DNA of 64,000 nt from Bremerella sp. TYQ1 (GCF_020150455.1 NZ_CP083740.1:6035001-6099000); one strand, 5' to 3'. Positions 50,706 through 60,216 are shown, numbered from the stretch's first letter. Numbers and translations are program-made. The notes: generated by a model from the sequence alone, not told the origin.

Positions 50706-51956
50706 ATGTCTCCTCTCTCGCCTAAAGATCTTCAACCTCGTCCCTCGCAAGATCCTCGTCCCGTTGGTACTGTTTCTGTCGAACAAGCCATCTTCACGTC
50801 GGCCCGTACGTCGCAGAAAGATGGCTACCAGTTGGTCGCCTGGAGTCCCGGGATCAGCAGCGAAGATGCCCGACAACTGGCCGTCTGGGGGCCTGCCCAC
50901 GATTCGATGATCGTGGACGATCCTACCGACGTCAGTTTGAACTTCCATCCCTTGGGCGATGGCAAGTTCTGCATCTCGCGCACGATGCTTGGTTTGGCCG
51001 AATATAGCGGACGAGGTGGCCGCCAGGTCTACACGCACTGTTTCGTTTTGAAAGCCGACGCGTTTGCCCGCTTCCATAATGATCCGTTTCGCGTTCTTTC
51101 CGCAGCACTCGCCATCCACGATCTGCGACCAGGCGCGAAATTGCCGACCGACTTACCGACGCTCTCCATGCTCCCCTCCGGCGGTCCTGTCGACGCAGGA
51201 CTGATCCGGTTTTTCGATTCGCCACTGCAGCAACAAACGCTCGTGGCGTGGACGCATCAAGCAATGACGTCCGAAAAGTTGATGTTCACCGGCAGCTATA
51301 ACGATCGTTTTCTGACGGTCTTCTTCAACTTGCTGCCGGTTTCGATTCGTCCGAAGTTCTCGTTCTCGACAAGGCTGCGTTATTCGCCCCGTCGCGAGTT
51401 CCGCTTGATTGGCCTGGCCAACAATAAGGACGAGCAAAAGAAGGCCGCACGACAGGAAGGCTGCAGTGCGTTTCAGTTCGATCTTCCACCACGCACGCCG
51501 GAAGCCTCGCGACATCCGTGGGCCACGTGGGTGCAAGTCGCACTATGTCATCGCGAGCCTGACGAGACGGCCCGCATGATTAGTGAGATTCCCCTTTCAA
51601 CGCGCCTGGAAGATTTGTCCGCGATCGGAAATCGGTTGCGAGTCGCGATGTCGGCCAAGCGAAAGAAGGGGAACGCCGAAGCGAAAGAAGCCGCTGCACC
51701 CGTCGTTGTACCGGAAGATAACACCGACCGTGACGAACTGCTGCAATTGGTCGAGAGGGCATTGGATGGCGACGTGACTGCCCTGGAGCGATTGAACGCC
51801 ACGTGGTGTGCCCAGCCAGATCGGAAGCTGGAATCGTTGCGTCAGGACTGCGCGCGACATTTCGTGCATCTTTCCAAGCAGCGAAGTCATGCCCCAGGAT
51901 CGAAGGAAGCAATCGCGGTTGAAATTCTAAGTTTGATTCTTCGCGCGACGCCCTGA
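50706..51956 (+). CDS. GTPase-associated protein, GAP1-N2-like, fourth gene of the FGE operon
   Basis: The 416-residue protein begins with a Pro-rich head, then 'VEQAIFTSARTSQKDGYQLVAWSPGISSEDARQLAVWGPAHDSM' read in parts, and 'LNFHPLGDGKFCISRTMLGLAEYSGRGGRQVYTHCFVLKADAF'. These two features, 'Q-A-x-F-T-S/G ... G-Y-Q' and 'S-G-R-x-G-R-x-x-x-H', match what I recall of GTPase-associated protein 1 N-terminal domain type 2. The centre has 'LMFTGSYNDRFLTVFFNLLPVSIRPKFSFSTRL' and the C-terminus is a helical tail ('ELLQLVERALDGDVTALERL'). No catalytic motif is seen. It is 14 bases downstream of the GTPase gene and is most likely its partner or regulator. Assignment needs profile search. Confidence 0.65.
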   Translation: MSPLSPKDLQPRPSQDPRPVGTVSVEQAIFTSARTSQKDGYQLVAWSPGISSEDARQLAVWGPAHDSMIVDDPTDVSLNFHPLGDGKFCISRTMLGLAEYSGRGGRQVYTHCFVLKADAFARFHNDPFRVLSAALAIHDLRPGAKLPTDLPTLSMLPSGGPVDAGLIRFFDSPLQQQTLVAWTHQAMTSEKLMFTGSYNDRFLTVFFNLLPVSIRPKFSFSTRLRYSPRREFRLIGLANNKDEQKKAARQEGCSAFQFDLPPRTPEASRHPWATWVQVALCHREPDETARMISEIPLSTRLEDLSAIGNRLRVAMSAKRKKGNAEAKEAAAPVVVPEDNTDRDELLQLVERALDGDVTALERLNATWCAQPDRKLESLRQDCARHFVHLSKQRSHAPGSKEAIAVEILSLILRATP

Positions 51957-52273
51957 CGAAGGCTGACGCTGTGCCGCTTTCGTGCCCCTTAAATTCTTGC
52001 CCCATGTCAAAAGCTTGCCAACGCGCACTATTGTAACGAAGTATTGACCAAGCGTACAAAAAGTATTTGGTAAAAATACAGAAGTGTTGACGTTATGGTG
52101 TCGGTATCTGCGTGGTTATCGCCCTGGTCCGGTACAAAAATAAGGGCGTGATCTCCGACTTGCCTTTTTCACGCAGCGGAAAGAAGCGATAAACCTCGGG
52201 AAAAACGAGGTTTTCCGAGTTCGCTTGGACAGTGTGATATAATGCCAAGCGAGTCTCTTAAGAGGCCGCAAAA
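51957..52273. other. Intergenic region between convergent operon ends
   Basis: About 320 bases between the + strand FGE operon and minus-strand fliM. It holds an 8 bp perfect hairpin AAACCTCG/CGAGGTTT at 52191-52213 with a GGAAAAA loop, likely a terminator for either strand. Further on, GCTTGG/CCAAGC (52224-52250) flank a TATAAT. No gene was found. Confidence 0.5.
52191..52214. terminator. Possible terminator hairpin downstream of the FGE operon or fliM
   Basis: AAACCTCG (52191-52198) and CGAGGTTT (52206-52213) form an 8 bp stem with a 7 nt loop; T residues follow on the + strand. Distances to the stops (51956 and 52274) fit either strand. Confidence 0.5.
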
Positions 52274-53305
52274 CTAAGGCTTCGGCGGCTTTCGTTCATA
52301 GCTGCGTTCGATCTGAATAGCCTTCCGCCCCTTGAAGGCTCCGGCGAATGCCTGGAACGTTGGAGTGCCGTTGACGTTGACCTGAAGCGGCGTACGAGCA
52401 TCTTTTTCGGTCGTGATGACGTCTCCCACGCGAAGATCGAGCAGCTCTTCCATGGTGATGTTGGTTTCGGCCAGGATGACGTCGAGTTCGACTTGCGCTT
52501 TGTCGAGATGAACGCCAAGCGAAGCCTTCGATTCTGGAGTTGCTTCGCTACTGCCGTAAGCAAACCAGGTGTTGGCGGTCAGCTTATTGCTGATCCGTTC
52601 GATCGAGTTGAACGGGATACATAGGTTGATCATCCCGCGAACATCGCCGATCGCCAGCTCGAAGCTGACCAGCACAACGACTTCGTTCGGCGGCACAATT
52701 TGAACAAGCTGAGGATTGCTTTCGACGCGTACGACGCGGAGGTCGAGCGGTAAAACGTTTTCCCACGCCTCTTTCAATTCGGCGAGGAAGAGGTCGGAGA
52801 TACGCGAGACAAGCGTCAGTTCGATTTCGGTCAGTGGCCGACGCGAAGCAGGCGTACTTTCCTTACCACCACCGAGCAAACGATCGATGATCGGGTAAAG
52901 GATGGAAGGGTTGATATCAAGGATCAAGTTCCCTTCCAGTGGTTCGGCAACGAGCAGATTGAAGCAGCTGGGGTTTTCGAGACTGAAAACGAATTCGCTG
53001 TAAGTCAGCTGATCGACGCTCGTCAGTTTGACTTCGACAATCGATCGCAGAAGCGCCGATAGCGCCGCTCCGAAGTTGCGGCTGAAGCCCTCGTGCATCG
53101 ACTGCAGGGCACGCATCTGGTCTTTGCCGACACGTTCAGGGCGTTTGAAATCGTACGGCGTGATTTTTTCGCGACCACGCATCGAGCGAGCAGGAGCCGC
53201 TTCGGCAGCCGCCGCGGACGGGGCACCAGCAGCGGGCTCCGCGCTGGTTTCCATCGCGTTGAGAAGGCTTTCGACTTCTGCCTGGCTTAGAACGTTGTCA
53301 GCCAT
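52274..53305 (-). CDS. fliM: Flagellar motor switch protein FliM
   Basis: The 343-residue FliM is part of the C-ring, which sets flagellar rotation. N-terminal 'LSQAEVESLLNAM' resembles the phospho-CheY-binding peptide. 'ITPYDFKRPERVGKDQMRALQSMHEGFSRNFGAALSALLR' (read as consecutive helices), 'SYSEFVFSL'-like 'TYSEFVFSLENPS', 'DINPSILYPIIDRLLGGG' and 'VLVSFELAIGDVRGMINLCIPF' are typical middle-domain elements, and the C-terminal FliN-like (SpoA) domain has 'ITMEELLDLRVGDVITTEKDA'. It lies 42 bases after proA on the same strand. Other flagellar genes are not in the window. Indicates a motile swarmer stage. Confidence 0.93.
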   Translation of the reverse strand: MADNVLSQAEVESLLNAMETSAEPAAGAPSAAAAEAAPARSMRGREKITPYDFKRPERVGKDQMRALQSMHEGFSRNFGAALSALLRSIVEVKLTSVDQLTYSEFVFSLENPSCFNLLVAEPLEGNLILDINPSILYPIIDRLLGGGKESTPASRRPLTEIELTLVSRISDLFLAELKEAWENVLPLDLRVVRVESNPQLVQIVPPNEVVVLVSFELAIGDVRGMINLCIPFNSIERISNKLTANTWFAYGSSEATPESKASLGVHLDKAQVELDVILAETNITMEELLDLRVGDVITTEKDARTPLQVNVNGTPTFQAFAGAFKGRKAIQIERSYERKPPKP

Positions 53306-53347
53306 GAATCACTCCTTTGATTCACCAAGACCGATCACGAAGGACGC

Positions 53348-54622
53348 TTACTTCCGTACGTGACCTTCCCCCATGACGATATATTTGTAGCTAGTCAACG
53401 CTTCGATGCCACATGGCCCGCGAGCGTGGAACTTGTCGGTACTGATGCCGATTTCGGCCCCCAGACCGAACTCGCCGCCATCGTTGAAACGCGTACTTGC
53501 GTTGACCATGACGGCCGAACTGTCGATCTGAGCCGAGAATTTTCGACTCGCGGCGAGGTTTTCCGTGATGATCGACTCGGTGTGTTTCGAGCTGTGCTGG
53601 TTAATGTGGGCGATCGCTTGATCGATGTCATCAACAACTTTCACCGAAATCGTCGGACCGAGGTACTCGGTGTAAAAGTCGTCGTCGGTTGCTGCGGTAG
53701 CGGTGGATACGATCGCACAAGTCGCGTCGTCCCCACGCATTTCGACCCCTTCCTTTGCGAACGCCTCGGCAATTCGTGGCAGGAAGTCATCCGCGACGGC
53801 CTGGTGAACGACCAGTGATTCGGCCGCATTACAAACACCGTAGCGATGGCACTTGCTGTTCACGGTGATCGAAACGGCCATGTCCAGATCGGCCGCTTGG
53901 TCGACGTACACGTGGCAGTTGCCCGCGAAGTGCTTGATGACCGGCATCGTGGCTTCGTCGCAAACGCGGCGAATCAGTCCTTCGCCGCCACGCGGAATGG
54001 CGACGTCGATGAATTGATCGAGCTTCAGAAAATGACCCACTGCCGCACGATCGGTCGTCGAAACCAATTGCAGAGCGTCGGCGGGAATGCCGAAGTCTGT
54101 TGCTTTGTCTTGCAGGATTCGCACGATAGCCTGGGAAGAATAAATCGCTTCCTTGCCGCCACGCAGGATCACAGCGTTGCCACTTTTGACACAAATGGCG
54201 GCCGCATCGGCAGTCACATTAGGACGCGACTCGTAAATGAAGAAGACGACGCCCAGTGGAACCTGGATCTTCTGAATGGCCAAACCGTTCGGGCGAACGG
54301 ACGATTCGATGGTCGCTCCGATTGGATCGGGGAACATCGCGATTTCTTCCAGGGCGGAGGCAATGCCTTCAACGCGATCCTGGGTAAGTCGCAGGCGATC
54401 GATTTGTGCGTCGGTCAAACCATACTGCGGAGCGTTTGCGATGTCTTTCTCATTGGCTTCGGCGATGGCCGGGTAGCTCGCACGAAGGGCATCCGCCGAG
54501 GCGCGAAGCCAATCGTTCTTGGCCTGTCCAGAAACGGTGGCCAGAACGCGGGAAGCAGCTTGGGCTTTTTCCGCCGTTTCGCGGCAGTAAGTCGTTAAGT
54601 CGAGATCGTCAGCAATCGCCAT
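53348..54622 (-). CDS. proA: Gamma-glutamyl phosphate reductase
   Basis: A 424-residue NADPH-dependent reductase of proline synthesis, converting gamma-glutamyl phosphate to the semialdehyde. The catalytic Cys is in '[15 protein letters not shown]', as in the family's C-N-x-A-E motif. '[39 protein letters not shown]' and '[15 protein letters not shown]', '[15 protein letters not shown]', '[22 protein letters not shown]' and '[14 protein letters not shown]' are all standard. Length matches. ProB is not adjacent. It stands between folP and fliM, separated by about 150 and 42 bases. Confidence 0.95.
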   Translation of the reverse strand: MAIADDLDLTTYCRETAEKAQAASRVLATVSGQAKNDWLRASADALRASYPAIAEANEKDIANAPQYGLTDAQIDRLRLTQDRVEGIASALEEIAMFPDPIGATIESSVRPNGLAIQKIQVPLGVVFFIYESRPNVTADAAAICVKSGNAVILRGGKEAIYSSQAIVRILQDKATDFGIPADALQLVSTTDRAAVGHFLKLDQFIDVAIPRGGEGLIRRVCDEATMPVIKHFAGNCHVYVDQAADLDMAVSITVNSKCHRYGVCNAAESLVVHQAVADDFLPRIAEAFAKEGVEMRGDDATCAIVSTATAATDDDFYTEYLGPTISVKVVDDIDQAIAHINQHSSKHTESIITENLAASRKFSAQIDSSAVMVNASTRFNDGGEFGLGAEIGISTDKFHARGPCGIEALTSYKYIVMGEGHVRK

Positions 54623-54774
54623 TAGTCAAACCTTGAGAAACATTTCGTCCAACGTGGGATTATCCCCAGAACGGGACGCGGGGTCAATGCGAAAGGTTCG
54701 TTTTGAGATGACGGAGAAGATCGCTTAAGTTGTTGTCAGATAAACGTTTGCAGGCAGCGAAGAGGCTGCGCCGG

Positions 54775-55692
54775 TTAAGCTTCTGGCAATTCATGGGGGA
54801 CGCCATCGACGCCTCCGCAAGCGACAAACGCGTCTAAAGCTTCCTTGGTCGACTTGATTTCATGCACTCGGATGATCTGAACGCCAAGTCGAGCCAACGC
54901 CAACGTGGCTCCCACAGTCGCCGCAGTACGGTCCTTATCCTTATCGCCAAGGATTTTCGCCAGAAAGCCTTTTCGAGAATGTCCGACGAGCAAAGGGCAA
55001 CCCAGGGTGTGGAATTCGTCACATTGAGCCATCAGATCAAGATTGTGCTGATGGGTCTTGCCGAAGCCAATTCCTGGATCGAGGCAAATTTTGCTGCGAT
55101 CGATCCCCGCATACCGAAGTTGACGGTAACGGTTTTGTAGGTAGTCGAAGATATCGAGCACGACGTCGTCGTACTCGGGGTTATCTTGCATCGTTTGCGG
55201 AGTGCCCTGCATGTGCATGGCACAAACGCCGACGCCTGTATCAACGGCAAGAGGGACCATCGCTGGATCGAATTCAAGTCCGCTGACGTCGTTGATAATC
55301 TCGGCACCAGCTGCGATTGCTTCCTTGGCAACGGCCGCTTTTGTGGTGTCGATGGAAATCGGAATCTGAAGCGATTCCGACAAGGCTTGAATCACTGGAG
55401 CAACGCGGCGAATTTCCTCTTCCTCCGAGACAGGATCGGAATAGGGCCGTGTGCTTTCACCACCGATGTCGAGAATGGACGCTCCTTCCGCTTCCATCTG
55501 CAGGGCTCGATCGACGGCGGCATTTTTATCAATCCACTTACCCCCGTCTGAAAAGCTGTCGGGAGTCACGTTCAATATGCCCATCAGCATCGGCGTACGA
55601 TCGAAACGCAAAACCTGCGTACGAAGCTGCCACGTCAACGCGCGATAGGGATAACGCTGGGCGAGGGTCGTGCTATGCGGAGTCGATCTCAT
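54775..55692 (-). CDS. folP: Dihydropteroate synthase
   Basis: The ATG at 55692 gives 305 residues; a longer frame overlaps the LptE gene. The enzyme joins p-aminobenzoate to dihydropterin pyrophosphate in folate synthesis (sulfonamide target). Motifs: 'LMGILNVTPDSFSDGG', 'ILDIGGESTRP', 'ISIDTTKAAVA', 'IINDVSGLEFD', 'CAMHMQGTPQTMQ', 'ICLDPGIGFGKTHQHNL' and 'PLLVGHSRKGFL'. All substrate-contact residues appear intact. The gene follows lptE by 44 bases. Confidence 0.95.
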   Translation of the reverse strand: MRSTPHSTTLAQRYPYRALTWQLRTQVLRFDRTPMLMGILNVTPDSFSDGGKWIDKNAAVDRALQMEAEGASILDIGGESTRPYSDPVSEEEEIRRVAPVIQALSESLQIPISIDTTKAAVAKEAIAAGAEIINDVSGLEFDPAMVPLAVDTGVGVCAMHMQGTPQTMQDNPEYDDVVLDIFDYLQNRYRQLRYAGIDRSKICLDPGIGFGKTHQHNLDLMAQCDEFHTLGCPLLVGHSRKGFLAKILGDKDKDRTAATVGATLALARLGVQIIRVHEIKSTKEALDAFVACGGVDGVPHELPEA

Positions 55693-55736
55693 GGCAGAAA
55701 GTGTACCAAAAGAGGGGGGCGTGCAAACCCGGCTTT

Positions 55737-56288
55737 CTACCAGGGGGCCTGCATGTGGCGAACCACCTGGCGGGCGAATTCGTCGATCGCTTCCTGCTGG
55801 GCAGTGACCATCGATTGGCCTGGCTCGGGGTACAGAATTCCCGTGGCCGTAATGGTTTCGTTCATCAGCACTGGAGCAGTTCCCAGAGCCGCCGGCTGAC
55901 GAACGAGTTGACCTCGCTGGTCGATCCATTCGTACTGAATCTGGAAGCTCTCCTGTAGAATACGCGGATCGTCGTTTCCGTTGACCCCTTGTACGAACTT
56001 GTCGTCGACGACCAAGCTGCCTCGCAAAACACTGTCTGCCGACTGCGCATCCACCACTTTGAAGGGAGTTGTCGATTCGATTTCTTTGACAACTGCCTCG
56101 GTAATTCGTTCACCCAAGTCAGGTCGAAAACTTCCTGACCGGAATATTGGAACGTGAACCGTACGGATATCAGGCCGGTAGAGACTGCGATTGCCGATCT
56201 GGTAATGAACGCACCCGATCTGACTGACGAGCGCGATGAAAGCTGCTGAAAGCAGGATGAGTCGAGTTGGATTTCGCAGATCGTGCAT
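55737..56288 (-). CDS. LptE-like lipoprotein
   Basis: The 183-residue protein has a signal peptide 'LILLSAAFIALVSQIGC' with lipobox, and a mature domain with 'NRSLYRPDIRTVHVPIFRSGSFRPDLGERITEAVVKEIESTTPFKVV', read in pieces, which is the LptE-like (LPS assembly lipoprotein) pattern found in planctomycetes. LptE plugs the LptD translocon that delivers lipopolysaccharide to the outer leaflet. ATG 56288 is 22 bases after the BamD-like stop. It supports a diderm envelope; an alternative is another small lipoprotein of similar fold. Confidence 0.7.
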   Translation of the reverse strand: MHDLRNPTRLILLSAAFIALVSQIGCVHYQIGNRSLYRPDIRTVHVPIFRSGSFRPDLGERITEAVVKEIESTTPFKVVDAQSADSVLRGSLVVDDKFVQGVNGNDDPRILQESFQIQYEWIDQRGQLVRQPAALGTAPVLMNETITATGILYPEPGQSMVTAQQEAIDEFARQVVRHMQAPW

Positions 56289-56310
56289 CAAATGTTTTCG
56301 TATTGCGAAC

Positions 56311-57597
56311 CTAACGGGTTTCGGTATCGCCATCAGGACGCGTGGCAATGTTCTCGATCGGTGTCGCTGCAGCTTGTGGCAAGTCCTTCTTGCGATCTAG
56401 CCAGCTATACAGGAACTCGGCCGGTGGTGCGGGCGAACCAGGGAAATCTTTGATTTCAGCAATTCGTTCTTTGGCCGCGTCTGCCATGTTCGAGGAAGGG
56501 AACTTTTTGATGATTTCACTGTAGTAGTGATGAGCCCCTTGGTATTCGCGTCGTCGATCGTAAAAGGCTGCTTTGAACCACATTCGCTCTGCCTGAGCGG
56601 CGCGAATGTCGAAGTCGAGCTTCTCGATGACTTCCATGTTCTCTTGCGTTTTATCAGGGAACTGGCGCTTGATTCGAGTCAGCAGCTTTTCCGCCTCTTC
56701 CAGTGGTTTGCCGTCGTATTCGGCACCTTGGTAGACTTTCATTTTCGTTACCACACCCAGATAGTGAGCGGTGAACTGATGCTCGCTGGTTGGGAAGTTT
56801 TCGCGGAGGTCGGTATAGAATCGGTCGGCCGATTCAAAATTGGCTTCACGGAAATGAGCATTGGCCGCCGCAAGTGTAGCATCGTCGGCCAACTCGCCGG
56901 TCGGGTCGTCTAAGCGGATCAAGTCAAACAGTTTGATCGCATTGCCGAAACGATCGAAAAGTGGCAACTGTTCGTCAGTCAGGTTCGGTTGAATCGCCCA
57001 TGATCGTTCTTGCGTGTGGCGATCGAGCCAGTAGCGAGCAAGCTTGAATCGTCGATTGCCGACGGCATCGAGGTGCTTGGTGTTGGGGTACTTTTTGACC
57101 AACTGGTCGTACTGTTTCGTGGCGTCAGGATAGTTGTCGAGGAAGAAGTAGCATTCGCCGGCATACATCAACGCGTCTTCTTCCAACGTCGACTCCTGAT
57201 GATAGGTGCCTGCACGTTCAAACATGCCAGCCGCTTCGTTCAGTTTGGCTCGTTTGTCGGCACCATCGGATGCCATGCCTTGCTCGTAGAGGGCTTCCGC
57301 TTGCGAGAAGAGCTTTTTCGCCAACGCTCGATTTTCTGAAGCATTGCCAGTGAGCTCCATTGTCTTGGCACCAACCCCAGTTGGGTCCCACCACGACTTT
57401 TCAGAGACCTGTTCCGAGTCGGGCGATTGGCCCCGTTGGACGGATTCTTCTTCGTAGCTGACCTGCGAGATTTCGCTCGTCATAGGGTTGTAAGCCCCTG
57501 GCGGAGGAACAGGATCGCGCTGGCCGAAGTTCATGCAACCTATCGCTGACGTAGCCGACAGAATGCCGAAGGTGACGATCGTGGTGGTTTTCATCAT
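56311..57597 (-). CDS. BamD-like TPR lipoprotein
   Basis: The 428-residue protein has a lipobox 'LSATSAIGC' and several TPR-like helix pairs: 'ALAKKLFSQAEALYEQGM', 'AAGMFERAGTYHQESTLEEDALMYAGECYF' and 'DATKQYDQLVKKYPNTKHLD' resemble BamD (YfiO), including the 'A-x-Y-Y ... Y-P-x-S-x-x-A' type motif in 'YYSEIIKKFPSSNMADAAKERI'. It is longer than E. coli BamD (245), with an N-terminal acidic extension and a C-terminal tail. It probably belongs to the beta-barrel assembly complex. It follows recO by 39 bases. Confidence 0.75.
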   Translation of the reverse strand: MMKTTTIVTFGILSATSAIGCMNFGQRDPVPPPGAYNPMTSEISQVSYEEESVQRGQSPDSEQVSEKSWWDPTGVGAKTMELTGNASENRALAKKLFSQAEALYEQGMASDGADKRAKLNEAAGMFERAGTYHQESTLEEDALMYAGECYFFLDNYPDATKQYDQLVKKYPNTKHLDAVGNRRFKLARYWLDRHTQERSWAIQPNLTDEQLPLFDRFGNAIKLFDLIRLDDPTGELADDATLAAANAHFREANFESADRFYTDLRENFPTSEHQFTAHYLGVVTKMKVYQGAEYDGKPLEEAEKLLTRIKRQFPDKTQENMEVIEKLDFDIRAAQAERMWFKAAFYDRRREYQGAHHYYSEIIKKFPSSNMADAAKERIAEIKDFPGSPAPPAEFLYSWLDRKKDLPQAAATPIENIATRPDGDTETR

Positions 57598-57636
57598 CGA
57601 GGACTTCCTTGCCCTATGCGTGGTCCAACCCGTTGT

Positions 57637-58389
57637 TCAGATCGAAAGAATTCGGAGGAATTCTCGCAATCTGGGTGTCTTGCCCAGGGTATGGCTGAGG
57701 TATCGATTGACGAGTGCTCGGACCTCCATGGCCAAGCGTGATGGAATTTCCGTTGATTGCCATCGCTCGTCTTCTGCGGCGTAAATTGACAAAAGGTGAA
57801 GTGAATCGACCGCCACATCGATGACTTGACGATGACCACTTCGTGCTCTTCTCGACAGTACGCCACCGGCGAGTAGTCCAAAGGGAGTACGTCCCCGCTC
57901 CGGGATCGGTTCGCCAGTTTCGACACAATGGGTCAGTTCCGGCAGTTGTCCCAAATAGCGGAGCAGCATCATCTCGAACCGCAACACCAAAGGCGCGACA
58001 TCCTGAAGGTTATTCAACCGATCTAATATTTCCTCGGCCAAGTGAAAGACTTCCGGATGGGGATCGGAGTGGTCGGTCATCTGCGTTAACAGCTCGGCCA
58101 CGTAGTAACCGGCATACAAATGTTCGACACTCTTCTGCCCAGCTCGAAATCTTCGTTCGACCTTCGCTTCGGTCAACAAGTCCAGGCTGTCGCTTTTTTT
58201 GTGGAGGAAGACTATTCGACTTACGGTCAAAACGTCAAGAGCAGACTCGAACGAGCTTTTGGGACGCTTGCACCCCTTTGCTAGCGCCGTGATCTTGCCG
58301 AAATCCTCGGTAAAGAGCGTGACGATCGAGGAAGTCTCGCTGAAGTCGACGGTGCGAATGACGATTGCTAGCGACTTTTCCGCCGACAT
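57637..58389 (-). CDS. recO: DNA repair protein RecO
   Basis: The 250-residue RecO loads RecA in the RecFOR pathway. N-terminal OB-fold 'SLAIVIRTVDFSETSSIVTLFTEDFGKITALAKGCKRPKS' is read in two segments and is characteristic. The central helical part 'YYVAELLTQMTDHSDPHPEVFHLAEEIL' and 'LVLRFEMMLLRYLGQLPELTHC' match, though the four-Cys zinc cluster of some members is reduced to a single Cys. It is between the CorC-like gene and the BamD-like gene, as in many bacteria. Confidence 0.9.
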   Translation of the reverse strand: MSAEKSLAIVIRTVDFSETSSIVTLFTEDFGKITALAKGCKRPKSSFESALDVLTVSRIVFLHKKSDSLDLLTEAKVERRFRAGQKSVEHLYAGYYVAELLTQMTDHSDPHPEVFHLAEEILDRLNNLQDVAPLVLRFEMMLLRYLGQLPELTHCVETGEPIPERGRTPFGLLAGGVLSRRARSGHRQVIDVAVDSLHLLSIYAAEDERWQSTEIPSRLAMEVRALVNRYLSHTLGKTPRLREFLRILSI

Positions 58390-58424
58390 ACGATCAAGAG
58401 TTTTCTACGGTGAAATGCTGGCAA

Positions 58425-59720
58425 CTATGCCGGCTGGACTTTGTTTTGCCGTGATCGGACCAGGCGAAGCTGATGAATTCGACGACGGTCAGAGGCGACG
58501 ACCTGAATGGAAACATCTCCCACTTGAAGCTGTTCGCCCGGTTTGGGGATGCGTTTCATTTCGTGAATCACCAAACCGCCGATGGTATCGTAGTCGTCTT
58601 CTTCCGGGAGTTCCATGCCCAGGATTTCGTTGATGTCCTCGACATGTGCTTTCCCGGTGACGTCCGCTTCTTCGTCAGAAACCTGAATGATCCCGTTGTC
58701 CGTTTCGTCGATGTCATGTTCGTCGACAATTTCACCAACGATCTCTTCCAACACGTCTTCGATGGTTACCAATCCGGTGACAGCATGATACTCGTCGACT
58801 ACCAAAGCCAAGTGGGTTCGCTTGCGGAGAAAATATTTCAGCAGTTCACTGACCGTCATACTTTGTGGAACATGAATGACGGGGCGAGCTAGCTCCAGTA
58901 GCGACTTGCGAGTCGATTCCGGTCGAGCAAGTTCCGGCAACAAGTCTTTGACGTACAATAGGCCCGCGAAATTGTCACGAGTGCCATCCCATATCGGAAT
59001 GCGAGTACGTCCCGTCTTCGAGATAAACTCGACGATTTCCCACCAAGGCGTCGTTGCCGCAAGCGAGTCGATTTCGCTACGTGGCGTCATAATGCTGGTG
59101 GTTTCGGTATCGTCGAGATCCATCACCCCTTCGATCATTTCTCGGGCATCTTCTTCAATATGCCCTTCGCGAATTGCTTCAGTGACAATCGTGCGGATCT
59201 CTTCTTCAAACTCTTCTTCCTCGTCGGCAGGTTCATCTTCGATGCCTGCGGCCCGCTTCATTACGCCACCCAGGAAGTCGACCCCGTACGTAACAGGATA
59301 AAAGACCGTGCTGACTGCAGCCCAAACCGGCCATGTGAAATAAATGAAAGCGGGGCCGAAGTGTTCTGCAACTGCCCAGGGAAGCCAGACCATTGCCGTC
59401 ATCAAAACAAGCGTTACGCCAACGACATCGCCGATGAAAGTTACGGTGTCCAGCAATGATTCTTCACGAAATCCGAGAAGCCAAGCTTGGCTTGAAATTA
59501 GAAAGATTGCCAAGCTGAGCACTTGCAAGGCCTGCGCTGCAAGAGCAGCAAGTTCATGATTTTCATGGATCGTGCTGAACAGACGAGGTCGGTCTCGCTT
59601 TTCGCAAAACTCTTCCAAGTCGTGCCAAAGCATATCAGGCAGAATCGTAGAAGCGATCGATGACAGGATCAGTACCAGCAGACTGGAGGTAGAAAGCCAG
59701 ACGAACAGCGTCGGTCCCAT
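58425..59720 (-). CDS. Hemolysin-family CNNM/CBS/CorC protein
   Basis: The 431-residue protein (ATG 59720 or GTG 59723) has a DUF21/CNNM membrane domain with four helices at about residues 5-170, then a CBS pair ('TTSIMTPRSEIDSLAATTPWWEIVEFISKTGRTRIPIWDG' in part, 'VIHVPQSMTVSELLKYFLRKRTHLALVVDEY' in part) and a C-terminal CorC/HlyC domain ('TIGGLVIHEMKRIPKPGEQL'). The family is linked to magnesium export or membrane homeostasis. It starts directly after the ybeY stop codon and is in the conserved phoH-ybeY cluster. Not a toxin despite the family's historical name. Confidence 0.9.
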   Translation of the reverse strand: MGPTLFVWLSTSSLLVLILSSIASTILPDMLWHDLEEFCEKRDRPRLFSTIHENHELAALAAQALQVLSLAIFLISSQAWLLGFREESLLDTVTFIGDVVGVTLVLMTAMVWLPWAVAEHFGPAFIYFTWPVWAAVSTVFYPVTYGVDFLGGVMKRAAGIEDEPADEEEEFEEEIRTIVTEAIREGHIEEDAREMIEGVMDLDDTETTSIMTPRSEIDSLAATTPWWEIVEFISKTGRTRIPIWDGTRDNFAGLLYVKDLLPELARPESTRKSLLELARPVIHVPQSMTVSELLKYFLRKRTHLALVVDEYHAVTGLVTIEDVLEEIVGEIVDEHDIDETDNGIIQVSDEEADVTGKAHVEDINEILGMELPEEDDYDTIGGLVIHEMKRIPKPGEQLQVGDVSIQVVASDRRRIHQLRLVRSRQNKVQPA

Positions 59721-59723
59721 CAC

Positions 59724-60206
59724 CTAGGTCGCTCCTGAATTAGGGGAACTTGTTTCGGAAGCTTGAGCGGCATACTCGATGCCCAACTTGGCCAGGTAAT
59801 GCTTTTCCAACCGACGCATCTCGGCACGATCTTCGTCGGAATGATCATCGTAGCCGGTCAAATGCAAGCAGCCATGAACGACGTATAACGTCATTTCATG
59901 CTCGGCGGTCCAGCCATGCTGCTGAGCTTCTTCCGCGGCATACTCGGCGCTGATCATGATCTCGCCAGAAAGAAACCCATCGTCATCATCCATCGGAAAG
60001 GTAATGACGTCGGTCGGGTAGTCGTGCTGCAGGAACCGATTGTTGAACTCGTGAATTTCGGTATTGTCGACGACGGCAATGCCAACTTCGCCGCGTGGAA
60101 AACCTTCGCCAGAGAAAACCTCTTGGACTGCTTGCTCGAACAGTTCCATCGGTACCGAAAACTGGTTTTGGCGATTGGATAAATTGATTTCGTATTCGGA
60201 GGACAT
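59724..60206 (-). CDS. ybeY: Endoribonuclease YbeY
   Basis: The 160-residue YbeY processes the 3' end of 16S rRNA and takes part in ribosome quality control. The zinc site is 'LYVVHGCLHLTGYDDHSDED', the H-G-x-L-H-L-x-G-Y-D-H motif, with the third His at slightly altered spacing (DDH). 'EFNNRFLQHDYPTDVITFPMDDD' is also typical. It starts 10 bases after the pgpH stop and its stop touches the corC start. Confidence 0.95.
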   Translation of the reverse strand: MSSEYEINLSNRQNQFSVPMELFEQAVQEVFSGEGFPRGEVGIAVVDNTEIHEFNNRFLQHDYPTDVITFPMDDDDGFLSGEIMISAEYAAEEAQQHGWTAEHEMTLYVVHGCLHLTGYDDHSDEDRAEMRRLEKHYLAKLGIEYAAQASETSSPNSGAT

Positions 60207-60216
60207 CAGTCTCGCT

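Noticed and set aside
52225..52243. Sigma70-type promoter (TTGGAC, TATAAT)
   Set aside because: The spacing is only 7 bases and no + strand gene follows; it would run antisense into fliM.
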